A stretch of DNA of 62,261 nucleotides from an uncultured Eggerthella sp. (GTDB lineage: Bacteria > Actinomycetota > Coriobacteriia > Coriobacteriales > Eggerthellaceae): assembly GCA_902464295.1 (NCBI GenBank), contig CABQIW010000004.1, positions 1-62,261 of the forward strand. The letters are read 5' to 3'. The notes under the pieces are model-generated. The model searched no databases and was not told where the DNA came from. It saw only the letters and a list, made by a program, of their open reading frames with translations. This document shows, in pieces, positions 27,861 to 36,083 of the stretch (position 1 is its first letter; each line of letters begins with the position of its first letter). The translations under genes and the position numbers were made by a program.

Positions 27861-27908
27861 TGACATTTGAGTGTCAATACATCGAGAGAAGATGCTAATT
27901 GCTACAAT
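27861..27908 (+). promoter_or_regulatory. Dyad and probable -10 of the two-component operon
   Basis: A dyad TGACA-N6-TGTCA (27861-27876) lies upstream of TACAAT (27903-27908), about 90 bp before the response regulator start and between two divergent genes. No good -35 is seen, so an activator-type site, perhaps for autoregulation, is possible but unproven. Confidence 0.35.
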
Positions 27909-27996
27909 AAACCCAAATACAGAGTAACGCACACGCAGCGCTTCTTCTCTTTGCGTTGCGGGTTTTTGAGCGTTTCCTTCAGATAAGGAGCACAAT

Positions 27997-28707
27997 ATGA
28001 GCAACGATACACGTCGCATTCTTCTCGTCGAAGATGAAAAGGCCATCCGTGATGCGGTCGCGGCTTATCTTCAGCGTGAGAACTATCAGGTGGTCGCTGT
28101 GGCTGATGGCCAAGAGGCGCTTGAGGAATTCTCGCGTCACCATTTCGACCTGGTCATCTTAGACCTCATGCTTCCGCGCGTTCCGGGCGAACGCGTCTGC
28201 CGCGTTATTCGCGATAATTCCGACACGCCCATCATCATGCTTACGGCAAAAGGCGAAGTGGAAGATCGCATCATCGGTCTCGAACTTGGTGCCGATGACT
28301 ATCTGGTAAAGCCCTTCAGTCCGCGTGAGCTTGTTGCGCGCGTGCGCGCACTCTTGCGCCGCGTGCATTCTGAGGCTGAGCCGCAGCGTGAAGTGCTTGA
28401 GTTCGGTGAACTTACGATCGATATCTCTGGTCATAAGATTTTGGTGAACGATGAGGTCATCGATCTTACAGCGAGCGAATTCAAGTTACTCACCACGCTT
28501 TGCCGTTATCCAGGACGCGTCTATTCACGTATGGAGCTTGTGGAAAAGGTACTCGGCTACGACTTCGAAGGATACGAGCGCACCATCGATTCTCATGTGA
28601 AGAACTTGCGTGCCAAGATCGGTGACAATCCGCGTAACCCCAAGTGGCTGCATACGGTTCATGGTGTGGGTTATCGTTTCGAAGATCCCACGAAAGCGAA
28701 CCAATAA
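27997..28707 (+). CDS. OmpR-family response regulator
   Basis: A 236-aa two-domain regulator. The receiver domain has the acidic pair in LLVEDE, phospho-acceptor Asp56 in LVILDLMLP, Thr83 and Lys105 (YLVKPF). The C-terminal winged helix (about residues 130-230) shows the OmpR pattern LTASEFKLLTTL and ERTIDSHVKNLRAKIGD, ending HGVGYRF. AAGGAG precedes the ATG. The histidine kinase gene starts 40 bp after the stop, so the two form a cognate pair; the signal and targets are unknown. Confidence 0.94.
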   Translation: MSNDTRRILLVEDEKAIRDAVAAYLQRENYQVVAVADGQEALEEFSRHHFDLVILDLMLPRVPGERVCRVIRDNSDTPIIMLTAKGEVEDRIIGLELGADDYLVKPFSPRELVARVRALLRRVHSEAEPQREVLEFGELTIDISGHKILVNDEVIDLTASEFKLLTTLCRYPGRVYSRMELVEKVLGYDFEGYERTIDSHVKNLRAKIGDNPRNPKWLHTVHGVGYRFEDPTKANQ

Positions 28708-28746
28708 ACCACTGCGCATTTGGCGCAATGGGTAACGTAGAGCACC

Positions 28747-30201
28747 ATGGTCGAAGAGAACGTCGAATACGACGAATCCGGCGAGGCAAAGCAGAAGAAG
28801 GGCGTTTCCTTTACGGCGCGCATTACGCTTTCGTTCGCAGCCATTGCCCTTATGACTGCACTCGTTGCGGTAGGCATGCTCTCGTTCGTATGGGAACAAT
28901 ATTTCCAAAGCTATACACGCGAAAATATGGAGAACCTGGCCGAATCGGTGGCAGGGTCGATTGCCCAAAGCTTTGAAACTACACCTAATGACTGGTATAG
29001 TGGCGCACTCGCCGCAGCTAATTCTGCTGCTGCACTCTACGATACGGTCAGTATTCAGATCGTTTCCGCCGATGGGTCGGTGGTGTACAACAGTGGTGCG
29101 CATGCTAATTTCATTAGCCCTTCGCTACCTGAAAACGAGCGTAATACTGCTTCTGCACCGATCGTAGTCGACGGCGAACAAGTAGGTACGGTGTTCGTGC
29201 GAGTGTTTGGTTCCCAAACACTTCTCACGCAAGCCGATCAAGATTTCCGCAACAAATCCTATCAGGCGATGATCTTTGCTTCGCTTTTCTCGGTATTAGT
29301 GGCTATTCTTGCTGGATTCATTCTGGCACGTTTGCTTTCGCGTCCGATCAATTCCATCACGAATGCAGCACGCGCTCTTAAGGAAGGCAACTATTCAGCA
29401 CGCACACACATGGTGGGCGATGATGAAATTGCGCGTTTGGGCAAGACCTTCGATCAGATGGCCGATTCGGTCGAGGCGAACCGCGACATGGAACGTCGTC
29501 TGGTCACCGACGTTGCACATGAACTCCGCACGCCGCTCATGGCTATCCAGTCTACAGTTGAGGCTATGATCGACGGCGTATTCGTTGCTGACGAAGAGCG
29601 TCTTGAGACGCTCAATTCTGAAGTGAGGCGCTTGAGCCGTTTGGTCGACGCGCTTCTGAAGCTCTCGCGTTTGGAGAACCGCGCAAATCCGGTTGAATTC
29701 TCAAAGGTCGATCTGGTCGAGATGGTGGACACGGTGGTCGCCACCCATCAGACGTATGTTGAAGAGTCTGGTCTCGAATTTACGTATCACCATGATCCAT
29801 ATGTATATGTTTATGGCAATGCTGACATGCTGCGTCAAGCAACAGCAAATCTTATTTCAAATGCTGTACGTTATACCCCTGAAGGGGGTTCGATTCGCGT
29901 GTCGGTCACACAGGGCGAGCTTATGGGTACGATCGTCGTGCAAGATACGGGCATCGGTTTTACTGACGAAGAAGCGAAGAACGTTTTCTCACGCTTTTGG
30001 CGCGCTGATGCAGGTCGTACACGTGAATCGGGTGGTTTGGGCATCGGTCTTTCAGTTGTGAAAGAGATCGCCGATCGACACGGCGGATGGGTGCGCGCGG
30101 AAGGCAAGCCTAACGAAGGTGCACGCTTCACCATCTATATCCCGCTCTACAACCGCACCATGCAGATGCGAAAGGGTAAATCTAAGCGCCTCGGAAATTA
30201 G
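28747..30201 (+). CDS. Membrane sensor histidine kinase
   Basis: A 484-aa kinase. TM1 (about 24-48) and TM2 (about 174-197) flank an extracytoplasmic sensor of some 125 residues; a HAMP linker follows to about 250. The H box is VAHELRTP with phospho-His258, then the N box (NLISNAVRYTP), G1 (DTGIGF), F box and G2 (GGLGIGLSVV) of the ATPase domain. It is the partner of the preceding OmpR-type regulator. The ribosome binding site is weak (AGAG), perhaps balancing kinase against regulator levels. The signal cannot be inferred. Confidence 0.93.
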   Translation: MVEENVEYDESGEAKQKKGVSFTARITLSFAAIALMTALVAVGMLSFVWEQYFQSYTRENMENLAESVAGSIAQSFETTPNDWYSGALAAANSAAALYDTVSIQIVSADGSVVYNSGAHANFISPSLPENERNTASAPIVVDGEQVGTVFVRVFGSQTLLTQADQDFRNKSYQAMIFASLFSVLVAILAGFILARLLSRPINSITNAARALKEGNYSARTHMVGDDEIARLGKTFDQMADSVEANRDMERRLVTDVAHELRTPLMAIQSTVEAMIDGVFVADEERLETLNSEVRRLSRLVDALLKLSRLENRANPVEFSKVDLVEMVDTVVATHQTYVEESGLEFTYHHDPYVYVYGNADMLRQATANLISNAVRYTPEGGSIRVSVTQGELMGTIVVQDTGIGFTDEEAKNVFSRFWRADAGRTRESGGLGIGLSVVKEIADRHGGWVRAEGKPNEGARFTIYIPLYNRTMQMRKGKSKRLGN

Positions 30202-30394
30202 CTCAGCTAAAAGCGCAGATGGTAAGCTGCGCGACTAAGCCTTGTGTGGCATTCGCGAAAAAACCCTCTACGAAAATGCAGAAAATCGTACCTGTACTCC
30301 CGAAGGCGGGCGAAATGTTCCATAATAGAGACTTACTGAAAAATTCGTTTTGCCGCACAACTTCTTTGTAATACGGCGCTCAGAAAGGATCGAC

Positions 30395-31270
30395 ATGCAA
30401 GGAATCGATATCAAGCCCGATGCTCAGGGTAAAGTGCGCGATCTCTACGATCTAGGCGACAAACTCCTGCTCGTTGCGACCGATCGCATTTCTGCATTCG
30501 ACTATATCCTCAAAGACGATATCCCCTACAAAGGTCAGGTGCTCACGCAGCTTTCCTGCTTCTGGTTCGAGCTGCTTGCCGATGTGGTGGAAAACCACCT
30601 CATTTCGGCTGATGTGGCCGACCTGCCCGAAAAGTTCAAGCCCTATGCCGATTATCTGGCAGGCCGTTTCATGCTCGTGCGTAAAGCTGAGATGTTCCCG
30701 GTCGAGTGCATCGTGCGTGGTTACCTTACCGGTTCAGGCCTTAAGGACTACGAGAAGACGAGTGCAGTTTGCGGTATCGAGCTTCCTGCAGGGTTGGTGA
30801 ATTCTTCGCGCTTGCCCGAACCTATCTTCACACCTTCCACGAAGGCAGAGATCGGCGATCACGATGAGAACATCAGCTTTGATAAGACGGCTGAGCTCAT
30901 CGGTCTTGAAGATGCCAATGCTATCAAGGACCTCACGCTTGCGATCTACGACCGTGCTGCCGAGCATGCACGCGAGCGCGGCATCATCATCGCCGATACG
31001 AAACTTGAATTCGGCAAGGTGGATGGCGCGATCATCTTGGGCGATGAAGTGCTCACACCCGATTCATCACGCTTCTGGGCGGTCGACACCTACATCGAGG
31101 GCACTGAGCAGCCGAGCTTCGATAAGCAGTTCGTGCGCAATTGGCTCAACGCTAACTGGGATCGCAACGGCGAGCCACCGCACCTGCCCGAAGATGTGAT
31201 CAAAGCCACCAGCGAAAAGTACATTCAGGCTTACGAGAAGATCACGGGAAAGACCTTCGTAGCCCAGTAA
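30395..31270 (+). CDS. purC: SAICAR synthase
   Basis: Phosphoribosylaminoimidazole-succinocarboxamide synthase of 291 aa joins aspartate to CAIR in purine synthesis. It has the N-terminal GKVRDLYDLGDKLLLVATDRISAFD nucleotide-binding strands and the VECIVRGYLTGSG and IIIADTKLEFG signatures, the latter with the catalytic acidic residues. ATG 30395 has AAAGGA upstream; the longer frame to 30350 lacks one. The 193-bp upstream gap holds a GCGCAG/CTGCGC hairpin (30213-30232) and no recognisable purine riboswitch. Confidence 0.95.
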   Translation: MQGIDIKPDAQGKVRDLYDLGDKLLLVATDRISAFDYILKDDIPYKGQVLTQLSCFWFELLADVVENHLISADVADLPEKFKPYADYLAGRFMLVRKAEMFPVECIVRGYLTGSGLKDYEKTSAVCGIELPAGLVNSSRLPEPIFTPSTKAEIGDHDENISFDKTAELIGLEDANAIKDLTLAIYDRAAEHARERGIIIADTKLEFGKVDGAIILGDEVLTPDSSRFWAVDTYIEGTEQPSFDKQFVRNWLNANWDRNGEPPHLPEDVIKATSEKYIQAYEKITGKTFVAQ

Positions 31271-31361
31271 TTCATCATCTGGCGCCGAACCAGGCGCATA
31301 CCCCCATCAGGAACCCGATCGCGCGTTCGATCGAGCAACACCAAAAGGAGAACATTTTTCC

Positions 31362-32039
31362 ATGTCACAGCGCAACCCTCTGAACGACCGCTACCAACAG
31401 CGCGAAGGCGGCAAAACGCGCAAGTCGGCCGCTTCCGCCAAACCAGCAACGAAAGCCGCATCTTCGGTCTATATCGCTGATCCAAATGCGAAGCCGAAGA
31501 AAAGCTTCTTCGATCGCTTCAAGGGCAAGCAAGAGCCAGAGAAGAAGTCGAGCAAATCCAGCGCGCAGGCAGCTGAGGCAACCGAGCAGCCCAAGAAGAA
31601 GGGCGGCAAGTGGACCCTTAACGATATGGAAGGGTCTGAGGCCATGGAATCCACAGAAGGTCTTTCGGAAGAGACCAAAAAGGCTGCTCGGGCGAAATAT
31701 CTCAATCCTGGTACGAGCGAATACAAGAGATGGCGCACGCTCTGGTGGATCGTCATCATCTGAGGTATCTGCTCGCTCATTCCGCAGGTCATGCTGCCCG
31801 AATACTTCGTCGACAATGCGGATCTTTCCCTTATCTTCTTCGGTCTGGGCTATGCCTTCTTGATCGCTGCCGTTGCGATCGATGCGATCAAGATCCGTCC
31901 GCTGCGTAAGGCAGCGCGCGGTGGCAGCATCAAGGGCGACCGTTCGAAAGAGGCAACGGCCGCACGTAAGCAAGCGAAGAAAGAAGCGATCGCGAAAGAG
32001 GAAGCGAAAGCTGCTAAAAAAGCTGCTCGAAAGCGTTAA
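31362..32039 (+). pseudogene. Two-helix membrane protein gene interrupted by an in-frame TGA
   Basis: One reading frame runs from ATG 31362 (AAGGAG upstream) to TAA 32039 but is broken by TGA at 31761-31763. The first part (133 aa) is Lys/Ser/Ala-rich and ends in the hydrophobic run TLWWIVII. After TGA the frame continues at once with GICSLIPQV, completing that helix, then a second helix (LIFFGLGYAFLIAAVAIDAI) and a Lys/Ala-rich tail. The stop therefore falls in the middle of helix 1. A recent nonsense mutation (for example GGA to TGA) or a sequence error is most likely. TGA is an ordinary stop elsewhere here (pdxS, moeA, modA, modB). I do not recognise the family. Confidence 0.8.
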
Positions 32040-32047
32040 TCTAACTT

Positions 32048-32845
32048 ATGCGATTCGTTTCATGGAATGTGAACGGCCTGCGGGCCGTCATGAAAAAAGG
32101 CTTTCCTGCGGTGTTCGACGAGCTGAACGCCGATGTGTTTGCGCTCCAGGAGACCAAGCTGCAGGAAGGGCAGATCGATCTTGACCTGCTAGGATATACG
32201 CAGTCCTGGAGCTATGCCGAACGCAAAGGCTATTCAGGCACGGCGGTCTTTTCTAAAGAAGTTCCTCTCCAGGTCATTCATGAGGTAGGCGTGCCCGAGC
32301 TCGATACGGAAGGCCGCGTGGTCATCTGCGAATTCGAGCACCTGTGGTTCGTGAATGTCTATACTCCGAACTCTCAAAACGAACTAGCGCGTATCGATCA
32401 TCGCATGCACTGGGACGATGTCTTTCGCGAGGTATGCCAAGGTCTTGAGCAGGGTATCCTGCCGGATGGCTCGAAGGGCAATGCGAAACCAGTGGTGATG
32501 TGCGGCGATTTCAACGTGGCTCATGAGCCGATCGATCTGAAGAATCCGCGCACCAATGTGGGCAACCCTGGCTTTTCGGACGAAGAGCGCGCGAAATTCA
32601 CGGCGCTTTTGGAAGCAGGCTTTGTCGACACCTTCCGCAGTTTGCACCCTACCACCGAAGGGGCCTATACCTGGTGGAGCTATCGTTTCAATGCACGTGC
32701 CAACAATGCAGGGTGGCGCATCGATTACTTTCTGGTGAGCCAGGCGCTCGAGCAGCGCGTGGTCATGTCGTGCATTTGGCCCGAGATCATGGGAAGCGAT
32801 CATTGTCCGATCTCGCTTGAGTTGGACACCGAAGGCTGGGAGTAA
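32048..32845 (+). CDS. xth: Exodeoxyribonuclease III (AP endonuclease)
   Basis: A 265-aa Xth/ExoA-type DNA repair nuclease. All catalytic blocks are present: SWNVNGLRA, LQETKLQ (metal-binding Glu), VNVYTPNS, CGDFNVAH, WRIDYFL and the C-terminal GSDHCPI with the catalytic Asp-His. It removes 3' blocking groups and cuts abasic sites in base excision repair. It starts eight bases after the broken membrane gene, so its translation may be affected by the upstream nonsense codon through polarity. Confidence 0.95.
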   Translation: MRFVSWNVNGLRAVMKKGFPAVFDELNADVFALQETKLQEGQIDLDLLGYTQSWSYAERKGYSGTAVFSKEVPLQVIHEVGVPELDTEGRVVICEFEHLWFVNVYTPNSQNELARIDHRMHWDDVFREVCQGLEQGILPDGSKGNAKPVVMCGDFNVAHEPIDLKNPRTNVGNPGFSDEERAKFTALLEAGFVDTFRSLHPTTEGAYTWWSYRFNARANNAGWRIDYFLVSQALEQRVVMSCIWPEIMGSDHCPISLELDTEGWE

Positions 32846-32981
32846 CAAGGAGTCTCACGCATAGCATAGCGGCGCAAAGCATAAGAGCGAAGCCGAGCGT
32901 CGTTGCACAAATGGCGAATTGGAATAAGAAAAGGCAAACAACAAAACGTGTTGTTGGCATGAGGATAAGAGGAATCGCATA

Positions 32982-33548
32982 ATGGCAATGGACATGGACA
33001 AGATCGAAGAAGGCGTCAAGCTCATCCTTGAGGGTATTGGTGAAGACCCGCAGCGTGAAGGTTTGCAGAAAACACCCGAGAGGGTAGCGCGCATGTATGC
33101 GGAATGTTTCGCAGGCCTCGAGGAAGACCCCGCGGTTCATTTCGAGACCACCTTCGATGAGCACTCTCAGGAGCTTATCCTCTTGCGTGATATCCCGTTC
33201 TTCTCCATGTGCGAGCATCATCTGGCACCGTTCTACGGCACGGCGAACATCGCCTACATCCCTGCCGCCGATGGCCGCATCTGCGGGCTTTCCAAGCTTG
33301 CGCGTTTGGTGGAGGTCTTCGCGCGACGTCCCCAGGTGCAGGAGCGCCTTACCTCGCAGATCGCTGATACGCTCATGCGCGAACTCGCGCCGCAAGGAGT
33401 CGTGGTCGTCATCAAAGCTGAGCATATGTGCATGAATATGCGTGGCGTGAAGAAGCCAGGTTCGAAAACGGTCACGCGCGCGGTGCGTGGACTCTTCGAG
33501 CAGGATGCAACGGCGCGTGCTGATGCGCTTGCGCTCATGGGCGAGTAG
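32982..33548 (+). CDS. folE: GTP cyclohydrolase I
   Basis: A 188-aa FolE, the first enzyme of tetrahydrofolate synthesis from GTP. Zinc ligands are in MCEHHLAPF and in the later MCMNMRGV; GLSKLARLVEVFARRPQVQE is the family signature. GAGGAA stands upstream of ATG 32982. No other folate gene is in the window, and the next gene, an ACT protein, is 121 bp downstream. Confidence 0.96.
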   Translation: MAMDMDKIEEGVKLILEGIGEDPQREGLQKTPERVARMYAECFAGLEEDPAVHFETTFDEHSQELILLRDIPFFSMCEHHLAPFYGTANIAYIPAADGRICGLSKLARLVEVFARRPQVQERLTSQIADTLMRELAPQGVVVVIKAEHMCMNMRGVKKPGSKTVTRAVRGLFEQDATARADALALMGE

Positions 33549-33669
33549 GGTGCGTAACTTCTGCGAATAAGAAGACGCATGCACGTGGAGGCATGTTCAT
33601 GCGCTACTATAGCGTTAACACAAAAGACGGCAGCACGAAGGCTGCCCGTCTTGATCGAAAGGATGCGCA

Positions 33670-33939
33670 ATGCGCTGTGTAGTCTCTGTTTTGGGTAAGG
33701 ACCGCTCTGGCATCGTAGCGGGTGTTTCGAGGGTGCTCGCTGAAAAAGGTGCGAACATCGATGATATCAGCCAGACGATTCTCGACGAGATCTTCTCGAT
33801 GACCATGCTTGTCACGCTCGATCCGGCTGTGGCCGATTTCAATGCTGTGCAGACCGCGCTCGATGGTCTCGCTGAAGAACTGGGCGTTCAGATCATCATA
33901 CAGCGTGAAGATCTCTTCCAGTTCATGTACAAGATTTAA
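33670..33939 (+). CDS. Stand-alone ACT-domain protein
   Basis: An 89-aa single ACT domain of the UPF0237 type (VVSVLGKDRSGIVAGVSRVLAEKGANIDDISQT). AAAGGA precedes the ATG. Such proteins usually sit beside a DUF711-type PFL-like gene; here none follows, and the next gene is a NERD protein. The small ligand is unknown, probably an amino acid as in other ACT domains. Confidence 0.9.
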   Translation: MRCVVSVLGKDRSGIVAGVSRVLAEKGANIDDISQTILDEIFSMTMLVTLDPAVADFNAVQTALDGLAEELGVQIIIQREDLFQFMYKI

Positions 33940-34001
33940 GTCATTCTAGGTATTCAACGTGCTGGTCGCCATGCGACTGGTAGAACTTCGTAGGAGGAAC
34001 C

Positions 34002-34853
34002 ATGCAAGAGGTCATCGTCAATGTTCTCTTTATCGCTGTTCTCGTCGTACTCGCAGGTACGCTGTTCTTCGATGTGAGAAAGAAGCGCAATCGCATGAAG
34101 ACAGCCGAGCGTGAGGGCGTCGAACTTGCTGCTGACCTGAATAGCAAGCTGCCGGAGGGCTACGTGGTCCTGAAGGATCTCTATATTCTCACGAAGTTGG
34201 GTCGTTCGCGCATCGACTACGTCATCGTTTCTCCCCAGGGAATCTTCGCGCTCGAGTATCGCGAGCTCTATGTCTATATCAACGCTGATGAGGAAGGCAG
34301 CCGCTGGACGTTCGCACCCGGCATCAAGGGCAAGCCATTCACGAGCCCGCTCTATCAGTCGAAGGTTCATCTTCATTGCATCAAGGAGCTCATCGGCGAC
34401 AAGCCGGGCCTTAAGTGCTATCCCATGGTCGCGTTCCCTACGGTTGCCGAGATCAAGCTCAAGAACCCAAGCGACGAATGCTTCGTTGGCTTGGTCCCCG
34501 AGGTCATCCCCTTCATCGAAAAATGGCAGGGCGAGCCATGCCTGAGTGCTGAAGAGGTGGCGGCGATCGTTGAACTGTTGAAGCTCAACAGCGAAAAAGT
34601 TCATGAAATGGAAAAGCCTGAGCCTGCAAAAGAGATTCCCGAAGAATACAAAGCTTTCATCCCCGCCGACTTCCGCGATCCTGAAGAAGACGACGAGGAT
34701 GAAGATTACGAAGATGAGGACGAGGTAACCGAAGAAGATCGCTTGCCCGAAGCGCAAGAGACTCAGGATGAAGCAGGGAGTGCGGCAGCTTCCGATAACG
34801 TTCAAGCCCAAGCTTCCTCTGCGGATGCCGATTCCGACACGCAGCAGAAGTAG
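34002..34853 (+). CDS. Membrane-anchored NERD-domain protein with acidic tail
   Basis: A 283-aa protein. An N-terminal helix (about residues 4-22) anchors it; a nuclease-related domain follows (EGYVVLKDLYI, SRIDYVIVSPQGIFALE, then Lys/Arg-containing strands). The last 65 or so residues are extremely acidic (runs of Asp/Glu, then Ala/Ser/Gln-rich). AGGAGG lies before the ATG. NERD domains are predicted nucleases related to restriction-enzyme folds, and function is untested in most cases. The stop codon lies 15 bp before mazG. Confidence 0.78.
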   Translation: MQEVIVNVLFIAVLVVLAGTLFFDVRKKRNRMKTAEREGVELAADLNSKLPEGYVVLKDLYILTKLGRSRIDYVIVSPQGIFALEYRELYVYINADEEGSRWTFAPGIKGKPFTSPLYQSKVHLHCIKELIGDKPGLKCYPMVAFPTVAEIKLKNPSDECFVGLVPEVIPFIEKWQGEPCLSAEEVAAIVELLKLNSEKVHEMEKPEPAKEIPEEYKAFIPADFRDPEEDDEDEDYEDEDEVTEEDRLPEAQETQDEAGSAAASDNVQAQASSADADSDTQQK

Positions 34854-34867
34854 TGTGTAAGAAAGCC

Positions 34868-35776
34868 ATGGCTACGTCTGAACTCAACCCTAATGAAATG
34901 GGCATCTCGCATGCCCCCGAAGCTGCGCGATCGTTCGGTGAATTCGTCGACACGATCGCAGCATTGCGTCGCCCAGATGGATGCCCGTGGGATCGCGAGC
35001 AAACGCATGCCTCCATCGCTTCGAATATGCTCGAAGAAGCCTATGAAGCGGTTGATACGATCGAAGCGAACGATACCGAGCACCTCTGCGAAGAGCTGGG
35101 CGATGTGCTGTTGCAGGTAGTCTTGCAAAGTCAGATCGCTGCTGATGAAGGCGAGTTCACTATCGATGATGTATGTCGCGCGGTCAACGCGAAGATCATC
35201 CGTCGTCATCCGCATGTGTTCGGCGAAGCGCAGGCGGGCGATGCGAACAGCGTGCTCGATATCTGGGATAAGATCAAGCTCTCTGAACGCGCGCAGGCTG
35301 CGCAGGATGCCGCTACATCGGGTGAGGCGAAGGGGCAAAAGCCCGAAAGCATCCTTGCGAGCGTGCCAGTTTCATTTCCTGCGCTCATGCAAGCACAGAA
35401 GATCTCGCGCAAGGCAGTTGCTGCCGGTTTTGAATGGGATTCCGTGGCGCATGTGTGGGAAAAGGTTCACGAGGAAGCACGTGAGTTACAAGAAGCCTAT
35501 GCACGCGCGCCAAAGTCGGAGAATGGCAAGATGCTCAAGAACACGCCTGAGTTTCATGAGGCCGAACTTGAAATGGGAGACGTGCTCTTCTCGCTCGTGA
35601 ATGTGGCGCGCAAGATGGGTATCGATGCCGAAGGCGCTTTGCGGGCAACATGCACGAAGTTTCGCAATCGCTGGGAAGCCATGGAAGGTGAAGCGTTCGA
35701 TCAAGGCGTCCAGCTCGAAGAGCTTCCTATGGAAAAGATGCAGGCACTTTGGGATAAGGCGAAGGCAGCCGAATAA
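34868..35776 (+). CDS. mazG: Nucleoside triphosphate pyrophosphohydrolase MazG
   Basis: A 302-aa two-repeat MazG. The first repeat has CPWDREQTH, the EEAYE helix and EELGDVLLQVV; the second has EARELQEAY and EMGDVLFSLVNVAR, the acidic residues that bind magnesium. It hydrolyses (d)NTPs to monophosphate and pyrophosphate, clearing aberrant nucleotides and possibly affecting ppGpp. I prefer ATG 34868 to GTG 34853, though neither has a strong ribosome binding site. Confidence 0.92.
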   Translation: MATSELNPNEMGISHAPEAARSFGEFVDTIAALRRPDGCPWDREQTHASIASNMLEEAYEAVDTIEANDTEHLCEELGDVLLQVVLQSQIAADEGEFTIDDVCRAVNAKIIRRHPHVFGEAQAGDANSVLDIWDKIKLSERAQAAQDAATSGEAKGQKPESILASVPVSFPALMQAQKISRKAVAAGFEWDSVAHVWEKVHEEARELQEAYARAPKSENGKMLKNTPEFHEAELEMGDVLFSLVNVARKMGIDAEGALRATCTKFRNRWEAMEGEAFDQGVQLEELPMEKMQALWDKAKAAE

Positions 35777-35867
35777 GTCGCTGCGCAGTAAGCCCAAGGG
35801 TTCGCTGAAGGCCAACGGCAAGGGCAGCACCCTAAACAGAAGTTTTTACCTCTCCCGTTTTTGGTGG

Positions 35868-35896
35868 TTGACACTGCGTTGCTCTATTGAGAAAAT
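35868..35896 (+). promoter_or_regulatory. Promoter of tRNA-Arg
   Basis: A perfect -35 TTGACA (35868-35873), a 17-bp spacer and GAAAAT (35891-35896) as -10, 36 bp before the tRNA. Confidence 0.6.
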
Positions 35897-35932
35897 AACC
35901 AATGCTGCAAAGCTTACTGCTTGCAACGATAT

Positions 35933-36009
35933 GCGCCCTTACCTCAGCTGGATAGAGGGACTGACTACGAATCAGTACGTCGGGGGTTCGAATCCCTCAG
36001 GGCGCACCA
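35933..36009 (+). tRNA. tRNA-Arg (ACG)
   Basis: A 77-nt cloverleaf with encoded CCA. Acceptor GCGCCCT/AGGGCGC, anticodon arm ACTGA-CTACGAA-TCAGT with anticodon ACG (A34 normally edited to inosine, reading CGU/CGC/CGA), and T loop TTCGAAT. Confidence 0.97.
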
Positions 36010-36023
36010 TTTTTGAATTTGTA

Positions 36024-36053
36024 AAAACCCTGCTCATGCAGGGTTTTCTTTTT
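36024..36053 (+). terminator. Rho-independent terminator after tRNA-Arg
   Basis: Stem AAAACCCTGC/GCAGGGTTTT with loop TCAT, then CTTTTT. It lies between tRNA-Arg and the convergent pdxR end and its symmetrical A/T flanks could serve both. Confidence 0.9.
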
Positions 36054-36083
36054 AAGCATCAGCCTGTCTTTGTTCTACAACCT

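Noticed and set aside
30202..30394. Purine riboswitch before purC
   Set aside because: Only small hairpins are visible; the conserved three-way-junction sequences are absent.
31761..31763. TGA as selenocysteine codon
   Set aside because: The position is in the middle of a hydrophobic helix, no redox motif is near, I see no convincing SECIS hairpin directly downstream, and TGA serves as stop in nearby genes. Left as nonsense mutation or error.
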